Of a stretch of 64,000 nucleotides of DNA, positions 1 through 9,020 are shown piece after piece. Origin of the DNA: Voacanga thouarsii (taxonomy: Eukaryota; Streptophyta; Magnoliopsida; Gentianales; Apocynaceae); the NCBI GenBank assembly GCA_026120185.1, contig JANUWF010002022.1, positions 620,001-684,000 of the forward strand, written 5' to 3'. The notes below the pieces were generated by a model, which was given only the letters and a program-made list of their open reading frames with translations, was not told the origin of the DNA and made no database searches. The stretch's first letter is position 1, and each line of letters starts with the position of its first letter. The position numbers were made by a program, and so were the translations under genes.

Positions 1-84
1 TTTATAATATGAAATATATATTGTCTTAATTTCTGACATAAGAGCTTACTATATGCTTATCATATTTGTTTTGACAATCATAGA

Positions 85-216
85 TTTGATTGAATTGATA
101 GCGATAAAGTGGTGCAGAAATTGGCTACTTCTTTCAAATATAAGTTTGAAGATGCATATCCAACTTGGAAACAAGTGCCACAGAATGTGAGGGATTTGTG
201 GTTTGAGAAGTTTAAG
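85..216 (+). pseudogene. CACTA transposase gene, exon-like segment 1 (copy 1)
   Basis: The frame reads through FEDAYPTWKQVPQNVRDLWF, the usual N-terminal part of plant Ptta/En/Spm (Transposase_24) proteins, and ends at a GT donor (AAG|gta) at 216/217. An in-frame TGA at 91-93 replaces a TGC codon found in the copy at 22.4 kb, so this copy is damaged. The upstream boundary is uncertain: the acceptor could be at 83 or at 101. Confidence 0.6.
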
Positions 217-323
217 GTATTATTTAATGAGTTACAATATATTTATAGCAAAAAAATTATGAGTATATTATGTTAATAACTTACAATGAGTATATTTTAA
301 TGACTTACATTAATGGATTGCAG

Positions 324-644
324 AAGTATTGCATTTGGAATCCTGAAATGGAGCCTTATGTGAGGTTGACATTTGAAAGAAAAGGGAAAAAAAGACTGAC
401 TGACACACTATATGAGGTGCGAACAACAAGAAGACCACCATGGATATCAGAAGAAGTTTATAACAAGTATACACTGTATTGGGGATTAGAAGAATTTAAA
501 AAACTCTCGGCAAAAAGCAAAACAAACAAGAATATAGATCGAGATGGACTTGGTCCTTCAAAGCATACAAGTGGCTCGATTTCATATTCTTTGACAAAAA
601 AGTGGCTGGTCAGAATTGATTTCCATGTAAATAGTTTTACATAA
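324..644 (+). pseudogene. CACTA transposase gene, exon 2 (Transposase_24 core, copy 1)
   Basis: A putative acceptor (attgcag) precedes 324, and the frame then stays open for 106 codons to the stop at 642-644. It contains the family signature blocks W-x-P-x-M-E (WNPEMEPYVRLTFERKG), RPPWISEEVYNKY, YWGLEEFKKLSAKSK and the near-invariant tail GPSKHTSGSIS (the canonical form has HTGGS). This family accompanies the main TNPD transposase in CACTA elements and is thought to act in DNA binding and transposition in the nucleus. This exon is better preserved than its relative at 22.6 kb, which has lost one base before KHTSGS. The ATG at 270 lies in the preceding intron, so I do not take it as the start. 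Confidence 0.7.
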
Positions 645-695
645 TATACTATCAATTATAACCACCCATAATGTTTCTTTTTTTTCCCCCCCATA

Positions 696-946
696 ATAGT
701 AGTTTAGGTCTGGACAGATTTCCTTTTGATCATGTATTGTAATCTGTTATAGATAGAGATGGCATGTATAAAATTCTCTAATGTATATATATGTGTGGCC
801 ATTAGTATGGGATATTGTTGAGTCTAGACCTCATACATGTATTTACTCTATTATTTCTGTTATAAAAACCCCTTATCTGAGAAACTGGACGGGGCAACAC
901 CCGGTGTTGATATGCTTCCGCTGTTGACTTTAGTTGGGGTGTTACA
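696..946 (+). repeat. gypsy-1 LTR, 3' end only (copy G1a)
   Basis: About 250 bp match the last part of the LTR at 50869-51117, ending in the same GGGGTGTTACA. They are followed by a primer-binding site, so this is the tail of a 5' LTR. The first 3.7 kb of the LTR is missing, and the left boundary is a deletion or recombination junction with CACTA sequence near 695. Confidence 0.75.
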
Positions 947-948
947 TT

Positions 949-959
949 TGGTATCAGAG
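949..959 (+). other. Primer-binding site, initiator tRNA-Met type (G1a)
   Basis: TGGTATCAGAG lies two bases after the LTR end (CA at 945-946). It matches the complement of the 3' end of plant initiator tRNA-Met (TGGTATCAGAGC). This fixes the orientation and the LTR boundary. Confidence 0.85.
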
Positions 960-1021
960 GGAGGTTTTATAGAACTGTGGTATTGTCATAGGACTTGGTA
1001 GATCCATCTTATTGTGTAGGT

Positions 1022-1489
1022 ATGGTGGATAGGAGCGATAAGGGCAAGCGCCCAATGGTTGAGCATAGTGATGAAGGGAAGAAAGAGACAAGTGAGAGAT
1101 CAGGTGTGGAGAGAAAACTTACCCCCGAGGGGATACTGTCACCACATGAGGAGGCAGGTGATGACTCCGATGAGGTCGATGGTGATATTGAGTTGCGCCA
1201 TCAGGACGATGATGATGATGATGATGAGGTGTTTGGTGCGGATGTACCCGGGGTACTTGAGGAGGAGATACTGGATTTGGAGGTTGTTGATGCAGGAAAG
1301 GACCAGGAGGTACCCAAGGTTGAGGTACCTATAGTTGAGGAGCCTAAGCAGGATTTAGAGATAGACCCAGAGCTATTGGCTTGGTTACTGCCAGATGTGG
1401 ATGGCATTAAGGAGGTTGATGCAATGGAGTCTTATACAATATCGACTAATTCAGGACCTTCCGTATCAGACAGTGAGGATGACGAGTAG
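1022..1489 (+). CDS. Acidic ORF between PBS and gag of gypsy-1 (intact copy, function unknown)
   Basis: The ORF has 155 codons from ATG 1022; an in-frame TTG at 995 is not a credible start. The protein is extremely acidic and low in complexity. A short basic N-terminus (MVDRSDKGKRP) is followed by Glu/Asp-rich sequence with a run of seven Asp at about residue 64, a Val-Glu-rich stretch, and a Ser/Asp-rich end (SVSDSEDDE). It lies about 60 bp after the PBS and about 210 bp before the gag ATG. A homologous but frameshifted copy is in the same place at 51193 and, after an inserted solo LTR, 55784-55939, so it belongs to the element family. I recognise no domain. It could be an accessory protein or an N-terminal gag exon. 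The open frame here, while gag-pol is riddled with stops, is notable but may be chance in a low-complexity sequence. Confidence 0.55.
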   Translation: MVDRSDKGKRPMVEHSDEGKKETSERSGVERKLTPEGILSPHEEAGDDSDEVDGDIELRHQDDDDDDDEVFGADVPGVLEEEILDLEVVDAGKDQEVPKVEVPIVEEPKQDLEIDPELLAWLLPDVDGIKEVDAMESYTISTNSGPSVSDSEDDE

Positions 1490-1700
1490 GAGGATGAAAT
1501 ACAGATATATATATATAGTATGATGTGTACAGTTCGGCCAGTGTATATGACTGTGTGCTTGGCATATAAATTTTGTACTGACTTTGTGATAAATGAGAAT
1601 GAATAGGTGTTATGCTTTGCTAATTGCATGTGCCTATTTTATGAATGCTTTTGAGCTATGTTACATTTGTTATACCGGTAAAATCTTATGAACTTTACAG

Positions 1701-2800
1701 ATGCCTCTTAAACAGACCTCTAGACGATCATTGTGAGCTACTCGAATTAATCCTAACCTAATGGTGGAGGAACCGCAGGCGGAAGGTCCCCACCTTACAA
1801 CCTTGGACCACCTTATATTTTAGACCTTTCAAAAGATGGCTGACACGATCTAGCAGCTGACTAGATCCAGCAGCTGACTAAGAATGCTATGGTAAATGAG
1901 GGTACAAGTAGGGAAAGTCAGCAAAGTGAAGTTGAATTGGATCTAGCCTTTAAGCGCTTTCTGAAATTTCACCCTTCGTAGTTTCAAGGGCAACCTAACT
2001 CAGAATAGGAGGCTGAAAGTTGGATTGAACAGATGGAAAAGATCTTTGCAGCCCCAAATTATTTGGAACAAAGGAAGATACATCTTGCTACATTCCAGTT
2101 GAAAGAACTTGCCCAAGATTGGTGAGCAAGAGAGATGAATCAACAAGAATGGGAGTGGACAGATTTTAATACCACTTTTATGAAGGAGTTTATTCCCATT
2201 TGGGTGGTAGAAAGAAAAGAGGATGAATTTCAAGCTGTTCAATAAGGAGGCCGTACAGTGGGACAATACGTTACTGAATTTACTAGACTATCAAAATATT
2301 GCCCACTCTTAGTCCATTTAGAAGCAGAAAGGGTTAGGTTTTTTGTGAAGGGTTTATGGCCAAAGTTGAAAAGAGTATTAGCAAGTATGGCTCACACCAA
2401 TTATAATGTTGCAATAGAAATGGCTTCTAGAATAGAAATGATTGATATTGAACAGGCAAGCGAAAGGAACCGAGGAGAATTTCAGGGCATGAATCAGAAA
2501 AGACTTAGAGGGTCCCGATGGCAGGGGAAAAGGAAGATGCAAATGAGGGGAGGCTTGACTGGCCCAATGGGAGGACTGCTCTCCTTTAAATGCTTCAATT
2601 ATGGGGAAATGGGGCATAAGATTTTAAATTGCCCTCTCCCACGAAGGATTGGAGGATGGAGCTGACCTGGAGGTAACAGCCAAGGACAGAGGTTAGGATT
2701 TGGAAGAGGAAACCCAATGAAGGCTTCTACCTCTAGAATTGGACCCCCTAAACCACAAGTAAATGCTCGGGTGGTGGCCTTAGAGAAGATAGAGAATTAG
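1701..2800 (+). pseudogene. gag: gypsy-1 gag (retrotransposon gag and zinc knuckle), degraded
   Basis: The start is ATG 1701 (MPLKQTSRRS, like the MPPKRxxRRS start of many plant gypsy polyproteins). There is at least one frameshift before about 1950; after that a single frame runs to 2665 and, past stops, on into protease. The retrotrans_gag block is recognisable (EAESWIEQMEKIFAAPNYLE; ATFQLKELAQDW; EFTRLSKYCPLLVH). The nucleocapsid knuckle at about 2589-2630 reads C-F-N-Y-x4-H-x4-C, so the second Cys of CCHC is changed to Tyr. In-frame stops fall where Trp or Gln is expected (for example after AQD-W and AVQ), which fits cytosine deamination. It would have packaged the element's RNA; it cannot be functional now. 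Confidence 0.8.
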
Positions 2801-2806
2801 ACTGTA

Positions 2807-3214
2807 GTGGTGAAAGGTACATTTCTTATTTTTGATCATACTGCTAACGTATTGGTAGATCTCGGTTCTACGCATCCTTTTGTTACCAATTCATTTCTTG
2901 ATTCTATAGAGAAAAAATGGGAAAAAATTTCATATGAAATGATTACTAGTACCACATTGGGAAAGCAAATGAATAGTAAAAAAATACATAGGAACTATAA
3001 GATATTGGTAGGAGATGAAGTATTGGAAGGAAATTTGTTACCCATAGATGATTATGATGCTATTTTGGGTATGGATTGGCTGTCTCAACATCATGTTCAA
3101 GTTGATTATATACATAAAGTAGTACGTTTCCAATGTCTCGGGAAGCCTATATTAGAATTTGTAGGTGAGGCTGGAAGGAAAAGTAATGCTTTTGTATCGG
3201 GACTGAAGGCCTGA
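2807..3214 (+). pseudogene. pol (PR): gypsy-1 aspartic protease (RVP_2 type)
   Basis: This is an open stretch in the same frame as gag. The catalytic motif is present as LVDLGSTHPF, where the family usually has DSG[AS]TH, so the residue after the Asp is changed from Ser to Leu. The flap and C-terminal block DYDAILGMDWLSQHH is intact and diagnostic for plant gypsy proteases. GAAGT at about 3021-3025 in this copy is the uninterrupted form of the site into which copia elements are inserted in the other two gypsy-1 copies. The ORF ends in a premature TGA. Confidence 0.85.
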
Positions 3215-3301
3215 AAGATGATTGGGAAATGGTGCACATGATACTTAGCTTATGTTACTAATAAGCTAGGAGAGGTTAAAAAACCTGAATACACTTCTAT
3301 T

Positions 3302-3740
3302 GTGAATGAGTATTTAGATGTTTTTCCAGTGGAATTGAAGAAGTTATTGCTGGAGAGAGAGGTAGAGTTTTCTGTTGAGTTAGTGCCATCAGCAGAACCA
3401 ATTTCAAGGACCCTTTATAGAATAGCACCTACAGAATTGCAGGAGCTCAAGAAACAACTACATGAATTAATGGAGAAAGGGTTTATTAGACTAAGTGCTT
3501 CACCGTGGGGGTGTACACGTAATATTTGTTAAGAAGAAAGATGGGTCATTGCGGATATGCGTAGATTATCAAGGATTGAATGCAGTGACGGTAAAGAATA
3601 AATTTCTGTTGCCATGGTTGATGAACTGTTTGATTAGTTACAAGGAGTTGGATGTTTCTCGAAATTAGACTTAAGGAAAGGATATTACTAGGTTCGGATT
3701 TGGGGAGAAGATATATCGAAAACTGCATTTAATACTCAAT
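3302..3740 (+). pseudogene. pol (RT): gypsy-1 reverse transcriptase, N-terminal part, truncated
   Basis: The linker and RT start are in the gag-pol frame: [10 protein letters not shown], then VEFSVELVPSAEPISRTLYR and [16 protein letters not shown], the usual plant gypsy RT entry. One frameshift at about 3515 moves the frame to [21 protein letters not shown], and another follows before the F-D-x-L block. Similarity to the second copy (40709 onward) ends near 3735-3745 at TTTAATACT, where antisense copia sequence starts. The catalytic FIDD region, RNase H and integrase are absent. Confidence 0.8.
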
Positions 3741-5079
3741 ACTGGATATTATTTAGGCAATTTCACTAAGATATAGGTATGATTTTCTTGTAAGGATACT
3801 ATCTCCTCTTGCATAGTTGCAACCATTCTTCATTTTTCTCATGCTTTAGGGCCTCACTACAGGACTCTGGCTCTCCTCCATCAGTCAACAACACATATCC
3901 ATTACGATTATACCTGGTAGAAGGTCTTCTTTTCCTAATGGATCTCCTAGGTTCATTTTATTATTATTATCCATAGTTTCTCCATGCTTTATCTCAGTTC
4001 CCCTTTGATTTTCATCATCTATTTCTAGAATTAGCTCATCAAAACTAGCTAGTGCAGGAACTGGATTTGAACTAGGAGGAATGTCATCAGAGAATCATAG
4101 TTTTGACTTTGGCTTATCATGTTTCTCCATATCTTCAATGGTTTGATATTCAAGAAAGACAACATCTCTACTTCTGATCAATTTCTTTTCCACTAGATTG
4201 AATAGTCTGTAGCCAAACTCTATATATACATATCCCAAGAAAATACATTGCTTAGATTTTATATCAAGCTTTGATCTCTAATATTTGGGAATGTGAACAA
4301 AAGAATGATAACTAAAAACTTTCAAGTGGTTGAAGGATACTTCTTTTCCTATCCATATTTTCTCTAGAATATCACCATCCTAAGGAATTAGAGGGGAAAA
4401 ATTAATTAGGTCAATTGTAATTCTCATTGCTTCATCCTAAAAGGATTTTGGCAGCTTGGCATTGGAAAGCATACATATGATCTGGTCAGTGATGGTTCTG
4501 TTAATCTTTTTTGCTATCCCATTCTCCTGTAGTATTTTTGGTACAGTCTTCCCTAATTTGATCCCATGAAACTTACAATAGCTTTCAAATGATCCTTTAT
4601 ACTCATCACCATTTTCAGCCTAAACATATCCAATACCTAGTCTTTAGATTTCAAAACAGTACACCAAACTTTTCTAGAGAAGTTTTCAATAAAAGTGACA
4701 AAGTAAATTATACTACCAAGAGCCCTATCTTTCATGTAGCAAACATCAGTATGCATAAACTCTAACGGATTTAACTTTCTAGATGACAGAAGTCTTTGAA
4801 AAGTAATTCTATATTATTTTCCATAAATACAATCAATAGAAGATTTAAGAGAAGTACCTGTTAAATTAGGGAGAAGTTACCTGCGAAAAAGTGTCGGAAT
4901 TCCTTTCTCACTCATGTGCTTAAGTAGCCAGTGCAAAAGATCAATAGAAGAGTCTTAAATAACATTAACCTTTCTTTTTCCCAACTTGGCTTGCATCAAG
5001 TAGAGAGTATTCTGCTTCTTTACTCTGGCAATAATCAAATTTGCTTTATTGTGTTTCCATTTGCCTCTATCTTGAGAAC
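3741..5079 (-). pseudogene. pol: copia B: start of RT and integrase region, antisense, degraded
   Basis: On the minus strand, the left end reads EALKHEKNEEWLQ followed by MQEEIVSLQENHTY, the standard N-terminus of RVT_2, the copia reverse transcriptase. To the right (about 3900-5079) lies the integrase core and C-terminal region in fragments with many frameshifts and stops. The element is cut at about 3741 by the junction with gypsy-1, so most of RT and RNase H are missing and no LTR is attached. It is a different copia copy from those at 14.8-34 kb and 57-61 kb. Confidence 0.7.
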
Positions 5080-5427
5080 TTAATAGCCTTTATTATCAAG
5101 CTTTCCAATAGAAACAAGGTTAAGATGAATATCAGGAACATGTTTGGTATTCCTCAAGGCTAACTGACATCCAGTTTCTGTGTCCAAACATATATCATCC
5201 TTGCCTACAACTTTGTAAGAAACTTCATTTCCCATCCTGACGTAATCAAAGTCTCGTTCGGTATAAGTTGAAAAGAAATGTCTCTGTGTAGTAACATGAT
5301 ATGATGCACTTAAATTAATTATCCAATCACTATCTTGACAGGTGATATCGATATGACCATTATCACAGAATACTGACATATCGTCATCCACTACCACAAA
5401 TGTTGTAGTCTCTTCTTCGTCTCTCAT
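5080..5427 (-). pseudogene. pol (PR): copia B protease and GAG-pre-integrase region
   Basis: An open frame of 115 codons. The protease active-site block reads DWIINLSASYHVT; intact copia proteases have W-x-x-DSGA[ST]xH, so the catalytic Asp-Ser-Gly is lost (N-L-S). The following blocks VRMGNEVSYKVVGKDDI and LRNTKHVPDIHLNLVSIGKL are typical of the protease C-terminus running into the GAG-pre-integrase segment. The clear family match combined with a destroyed active site shows a long-dead copy. Confidence 0.85.
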
Positions 5428-5862
5428 CTTACCATCACCATTTTTATTAGTAGGTTCTTATTTCAGAACTCTACAGTACTTCTTGTAGTGTCCTTCCTTT
5501 TTACAATGATAGCCCTCAACCTTTTTCAATGACTTTTGACTGCTCTTGGATCAATCATTCCTATAGTAATGACTCTTGCTCTTACTTCTCCCTCTTTCTT
5601 CTTTCTTTTGCATAATCAACTTATTGATAGTGCCTTATTCCTTCCTCCTAATCTCCACTTTCAACACTGCTTCACTTGCCACAGCCATGGTTAAAACACC
5701 ATTTAGAGCTGAATTGCTAACATATACCACAATTGTTCTCTAGATATCTGGTAATAAACTGATAAATAGTAAAGCCTATACCAAACCATCCAAGTTTAGC
5801 TTCAATGAAGCAGCTTGGTTCATTAATCCATGAAAGGCACTCAAATGCTCACTTATATCACC
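5428..5862 (-). pseudogene. gag: copia B gag, C-terminal part with zinc knuckle
   Basis: On the minus strand, GDISEHLSAFHGLMNQAASL (UBN2-type copia gag) is followed downstream by a knuckle G-Y-H-C-KKEGH-YKKYC in which the first Cys of CCHC is now Gly. The frame is broken by stops. The gag is cut near 5859-5862 by an unrelated AT-rich element whose edge starts with CCCTACAAAAAAA. Confidence 0.7.
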
Positions 5863-6654
5863 CTACAAAAAAATAATAATAATAATAATAATAAAATAAA
5901 AAAGGAAAAGACTTTTGACTACACTTTTATTTGCAATAAAGCAAAATCTATGGTAAAAACTTGGTTTTTTACTATAGTTTTGAATTCCATGGCATAAAAA
6001 CGTTTTTTTGTAATACTTACTTTTGCCACGACTATGTTTTTGTAGGAAAATGTTCTTTTTTACTACAGATTTAAAATTTGTGTGGGTAAAAATAATTTGT
6101 TGCCATAGAGATTTAAAATTGTTGGTATAGGAATTTAATTACCCACAGTTTTACTAAACTATGGAAAAAGAATAATTTTTGTTTTTTTTTTTATCAAATA
6201 TTAAAAATATCAACATAAAATGAAAGTTATCATTAGGCACCATGGTTAAGGTAATCATTTATATTCAAGTGGTTATGTGTTCAAATTTTTATATTTACTA
6301 TTTTATTTATTTATATATTATTTTTGGGGTCAACTATCTATGCACACTCATTACCTTACTTTCTTTAGCTTGAACAAAATCTATTTTCTACAATCAAATA
6401 AAGAAAAATAAAAATAAAAATAAAAATTATATAAACTTTAGTATACTCCATTTTGTGATTATGGTCTAGAGACCATGGTATGGGAGGCATATTTTTGTTA
6501 CATTTTAAATTTGCTAAATAAGTTATACTTTTTTGGGGAGGGGGGGGGAGATAGGGCCAGTGGGCTTAGATAGATGAAAAATATTATTTTATATTTGTAA
6601 AATTTATATTTTAAAAAAAATTTTAACCAAGAGAGGAAGAATAAATAGGACTTA

Positions 6655-6712
6655 TGTATATGTGTATGTGTGTGTGCGTGCCTGTGTGTGTTGTATATAT
6701 ATACAACAAAAT
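6655..6712. repeat. TG/TA-rich microsatellite
   Basis: An imperfect (TG)n tract passing into (TA)n, immediately left of the 152-bp tandem array. Confidence 0.8.
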
Positions 6713-6715
6713 CCT

Positions 6716-7869
6716 TCCTTCAATAATAAATCAAATTGTATTTGATTAATTTTAAATTTGATCATAATATTTTTTAGTGATTTTAACAAATCTAATAGTT
6801 GGATTGTTAATTTGATATGCTTATATTAAAAATGTGTTAGGTTTTGGGCTTTTATATAGAGATTGTGCTAGATTATATTATAAAATATATTCGATTACAT
6901 TTAAATCTGATCATAATAAATTTTTTTAAACAAATTTTAACAAATATAACGGTTAGATTATTAATTTAATGCACTTATCTTTCTAAATGCATTAAGTTAT
7001 GGGTTTTTATATACAGATTCTACTAGATTATATGACAAAATATATTTGATTGCCTTAAAATTTGGTCATAATACTTTTTCTAGCAATTTTAACGAATCTA
7101 ATAGTTAAATCATTAATTTGATGTGCTTTTCTTTGTAAATGCGTTATGTTATGGGCTTTTATATAAAGATTATGCTAGATTATATAAAAAATATATTCAA
7201 TTACTTTCAAATTTAGTCATAATATTTTTTTAGCAATTTTAACGAATCTAACGGTTAGATCATTAATTTGATATGATTTTCTTTGTAAATGCGTTAGGTT
7301 ATTGGCTTTTGTATAGAGATTATGCTATATTCAATTACCTTCAAATTTGGTCATAACACTTGTTTTAGTAATTTTAACAAATCTAATGGTTAGATCATTA
7401 ATTTGATATACTTATGTTTAAAAATATGTTAGGTTTTGGGCTTTTATATAGAAATTATGCTAGATTATATGGTAAAATTTATCCGATTATTTTCAAATAT
7501 GGTTATAATACTTTTTTTTATAGCAATTTTAACAAATTTAACAGTTAGATCATCAATTTGATGCACTTATCTTTGCAAATGCATTAAGTTATGGGTATTT
7601 ATATCGAGATTATACTATATTACATGGCAAAATATATCGATTACCTTTAAATTAGGTCATAATACTTCTTTTCTAGCAATTTGAATGAATCTAATTGTTG
7701 GATCGTTAATTTGATGTGCTTTTCTTTGTAAATGCGTTAGGTTATTGGATTTTATATAAAGATTATATTAGATTATATGGGAAAATATATTCTATTACCT
7801 TTAAATTTGGTCATAACAAATTTTTTATAGCAATTTTAAGAATCAAATGGTTGGATTGTTAATTTGATA
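6716..7869. repeat. Tandem array, about eight units of roughly 152 bp
   Basis: The block GGTTAGATCATTAATTTGAT and its variants recur at 6797, 6951, 7103, 7253, 7388, 7543, 7696 and 7849, giving spacings of 154, 152, 150, 135, 155, 153 and 153. Each unit also has TTTTATATAGAGATT, GATTATATGGCAAAATATAT, AATTTGGTCATAATACTTTT and AATTTTAACGAATCTAA in fixed order. Units differ from one another by perhaps 10-20%. The 135-bp unit lacks part of the GATTATATGG segment. There is no coding potential. The last unit stops abruptly within TTAATTTGAT. Confidence 0.9.
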
Positions 7870-8597
7870 GCAATGTTATTCTCTAACATTCTTTTAGGCA
7901 CAAAAATATCTTTTTCAATATATAAGTGCACATGGTCTCTAAAGAATGCATTAACATTGAAATCACCATTTTTCCCTTCAAAAGATTTGTCACAATGAAA
8001 ATTTTCCTTTAAACCTAGTATTTGAGTTTTCAAAGATGGGATCAGAAAATCCTTACTTTTCAATGCATGGTCTATAAAATCTAAGTTACCTTCATTTGAA
8101 TGGGGTGAAGGTTAGAATTTGTTAACATCCTTCAAGGACTTCTTATGATGTAGCATTCTATGATCCAAATCCTTGAGACTTATTAAACTGCATACATCAT
8201 TATGTGGACCATGGTCCTCAAAGAATAGAGAGGAAGCTAAGAAATCATGTGACAAAGAGAGATTAGAATTATTAGCACATAGAGGAGAATTGAATACCAC
8301 CCTTTTCACATTGGATAATAGTTCCTTATATTCTCTCTCTTTTCCTTGGGGATTCTCTTGTTCAAGCGTATAGGCTTTAATGGCATCCTCGACCATCTTG
8401 GCTAGCTGTGTTCTTTAATGGCTCACATGTTGGGATGCTTCTTCTTGCCACTTAATGGAGGAATTTGTGTTGGCGACAAAAGAATGCGTTGAAGCTTCAA
8501 GTGAAGTCTCACAAAAAGCGTCAATCTGAGATTGCAAATTTGCCAAATTCTCGTCATTATAGCTTCTATGTTCTCGTGCCCAAAAGTAGTTATCCAT
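7836..8597 (-). pseudogene. ORF downstream of a tRNA-Asp PBS (gypsy-like element 1), broken by two stops
   Basis: Three open segments (8597-8415, 8396-8112 and 8063-7836) share one reading frame, so they are one former ORF of about 250 codons or more, with stops near 8412-8414 and 8109-8111. The start ATG is at 8597 on the minus strand. The N-terminus has W-A-R-E-H-R-SYNDENLANLQSQ followed by IDAFCETS. A weakly similar N-terminus (ARLEACINAFSERNS) sits in the same place in the second tRNA-Asp element at 12.6 kb, so the ORF belongs to the family. The position suggests a gag-like or accessory protein, but no conserved domain is visible. The last codons near 7836-7869 run into the tandem array and are not original. 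Confidence 0.5.
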
Positions 8598-8845
8598 GAT
8601 GATGTCAATCTCACGCTTAAAGAAAAATAAAAATCAAATCGAAAATAAAAACAAACAAAAATAATAAAAAAAACAAAGAAAAGAAAAAAAATAAAAAGGG
8701 AAAAGCAAATAATAGAAAAACACACGCATTCACAAACTATCTAAATACAAACGTTAGTGGTATTTATAGTACAACATGAAGTTAGCTAGTCAATTAAGTC
8801 ACACAATGTTACAAACAACAAGATAGAACATTGATTTACACAAAG

Positions 8846-8925
<80 letters not shown>

Positions 8926-8998
8926 CATATAGACATATGGACATATAAACATATAAACATGGTTAAATCAACAAAATTCGAGCTTTCATGATATTGTT
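8598..8998 (-). other. Untranslated leader of gypsy-like element 1
   Basis: The stretch between the PBS and the ORF start holds no gene. It is A-rich on the plus strand and contains the AC/AT microsatellite. The hydrophobic ORF 8423-8725 across it is an out-of-frame reading of low-complexity sequence. Confidence 0.6.
8847..8921. repeat. (AC)n followed by (AT)n microsatellite
   Basis: About 44 bp of AC repeat (8847-8890), directly followed by about 31 bp of AT repeat (8891-8921). Confidence 0.95.
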
Positions 8999-9015
8999 CC
9001 CCGGAAACGGTGCCA
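8999..9015 (-). other. Primer-binding site, tRNA-Asp type (element 1)
   Basis: The plus strand reads CCCCGGAAACGGTGCCA, which equals the last 17 nt of plant tRNA-Asp (CCCCGGCAACGGCGCCA) at 15 of 17 positions. The minus-strand element therefore has its 5' LTR to the right. Confidence 0.85.
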
Positions 9016-9020
9016 AAACT

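Larger units (their letters stand above)
1..695 (+). mobile_element. CACTA (En/Spm) element fragment, copy 1
   Basis: This is a fragment of a CACTA transposon carrying part of the transposase-associated gene. It is closely similar by eye (roughly 90% or more) to 22310-22965 inside the complete CACTA element further right. Similarity stops near 690-700, inside the polypyrimidine tract that precedes the next splice acceptor in the other copy, where gypsy-1 LTR sequence begins. The left end lies outside the window, and no terminal inverted repeat is visible here. Confidence 0.75.
5859..7869. mobile_element. Unclassified non-coding element inserted in copia B gag; possibly CACTA-type
   Basis: This is a non-coding AT-rich segment. 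The left edge, CACCCTACAAAAAAATAAT, resembles a CACTA terminus (CACTACAAAAA), and it is followed by dispersed short motifs around CTATGGTAAAA and its complement (about 5940-6180), as in subterminal repeats. It then holds a TG/TA microsatellite and a tandem array. The right end is not defined: the array runs directly into an antisense gypsy-like ORF at about 7869. Classification is an inference. Confidence 0.4.

Noticed and set aside
995..1021. Upstream start of the acidic ORF
   Set aside because: The codon at 995 is TTG; the first ATG in frame is 1022, and the second copy also starts at the equivalent ATG (51193).
1059..1334. Basic 91-codon ORF, also open in the second copy
   Set aside because: It is the +1 shadow of the acidic ORF (GAT/GAG repeats read as ATG/AGG). 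The second copy is open in this frame only through a shift in an A-run.
1201..1407. Ser/Thr-rich minus-strand ORF
   Set aside because: It is the reverse-strand reading of the Asp/Glu-rich repeat; low complexity only.
6716..7869. CRISPR array
   Set aside because: Repeats of about 152 bp are contiguous and diverged, with no unique spacers, in a plant context.
8423..8725. Hydrophobic ORF resembling a membrane protein
   Set aside because: It is a Phe/Ile-rich translation of A/T-rich leader sequence, and the same DNA carries the better-supported ORF start at 8597.
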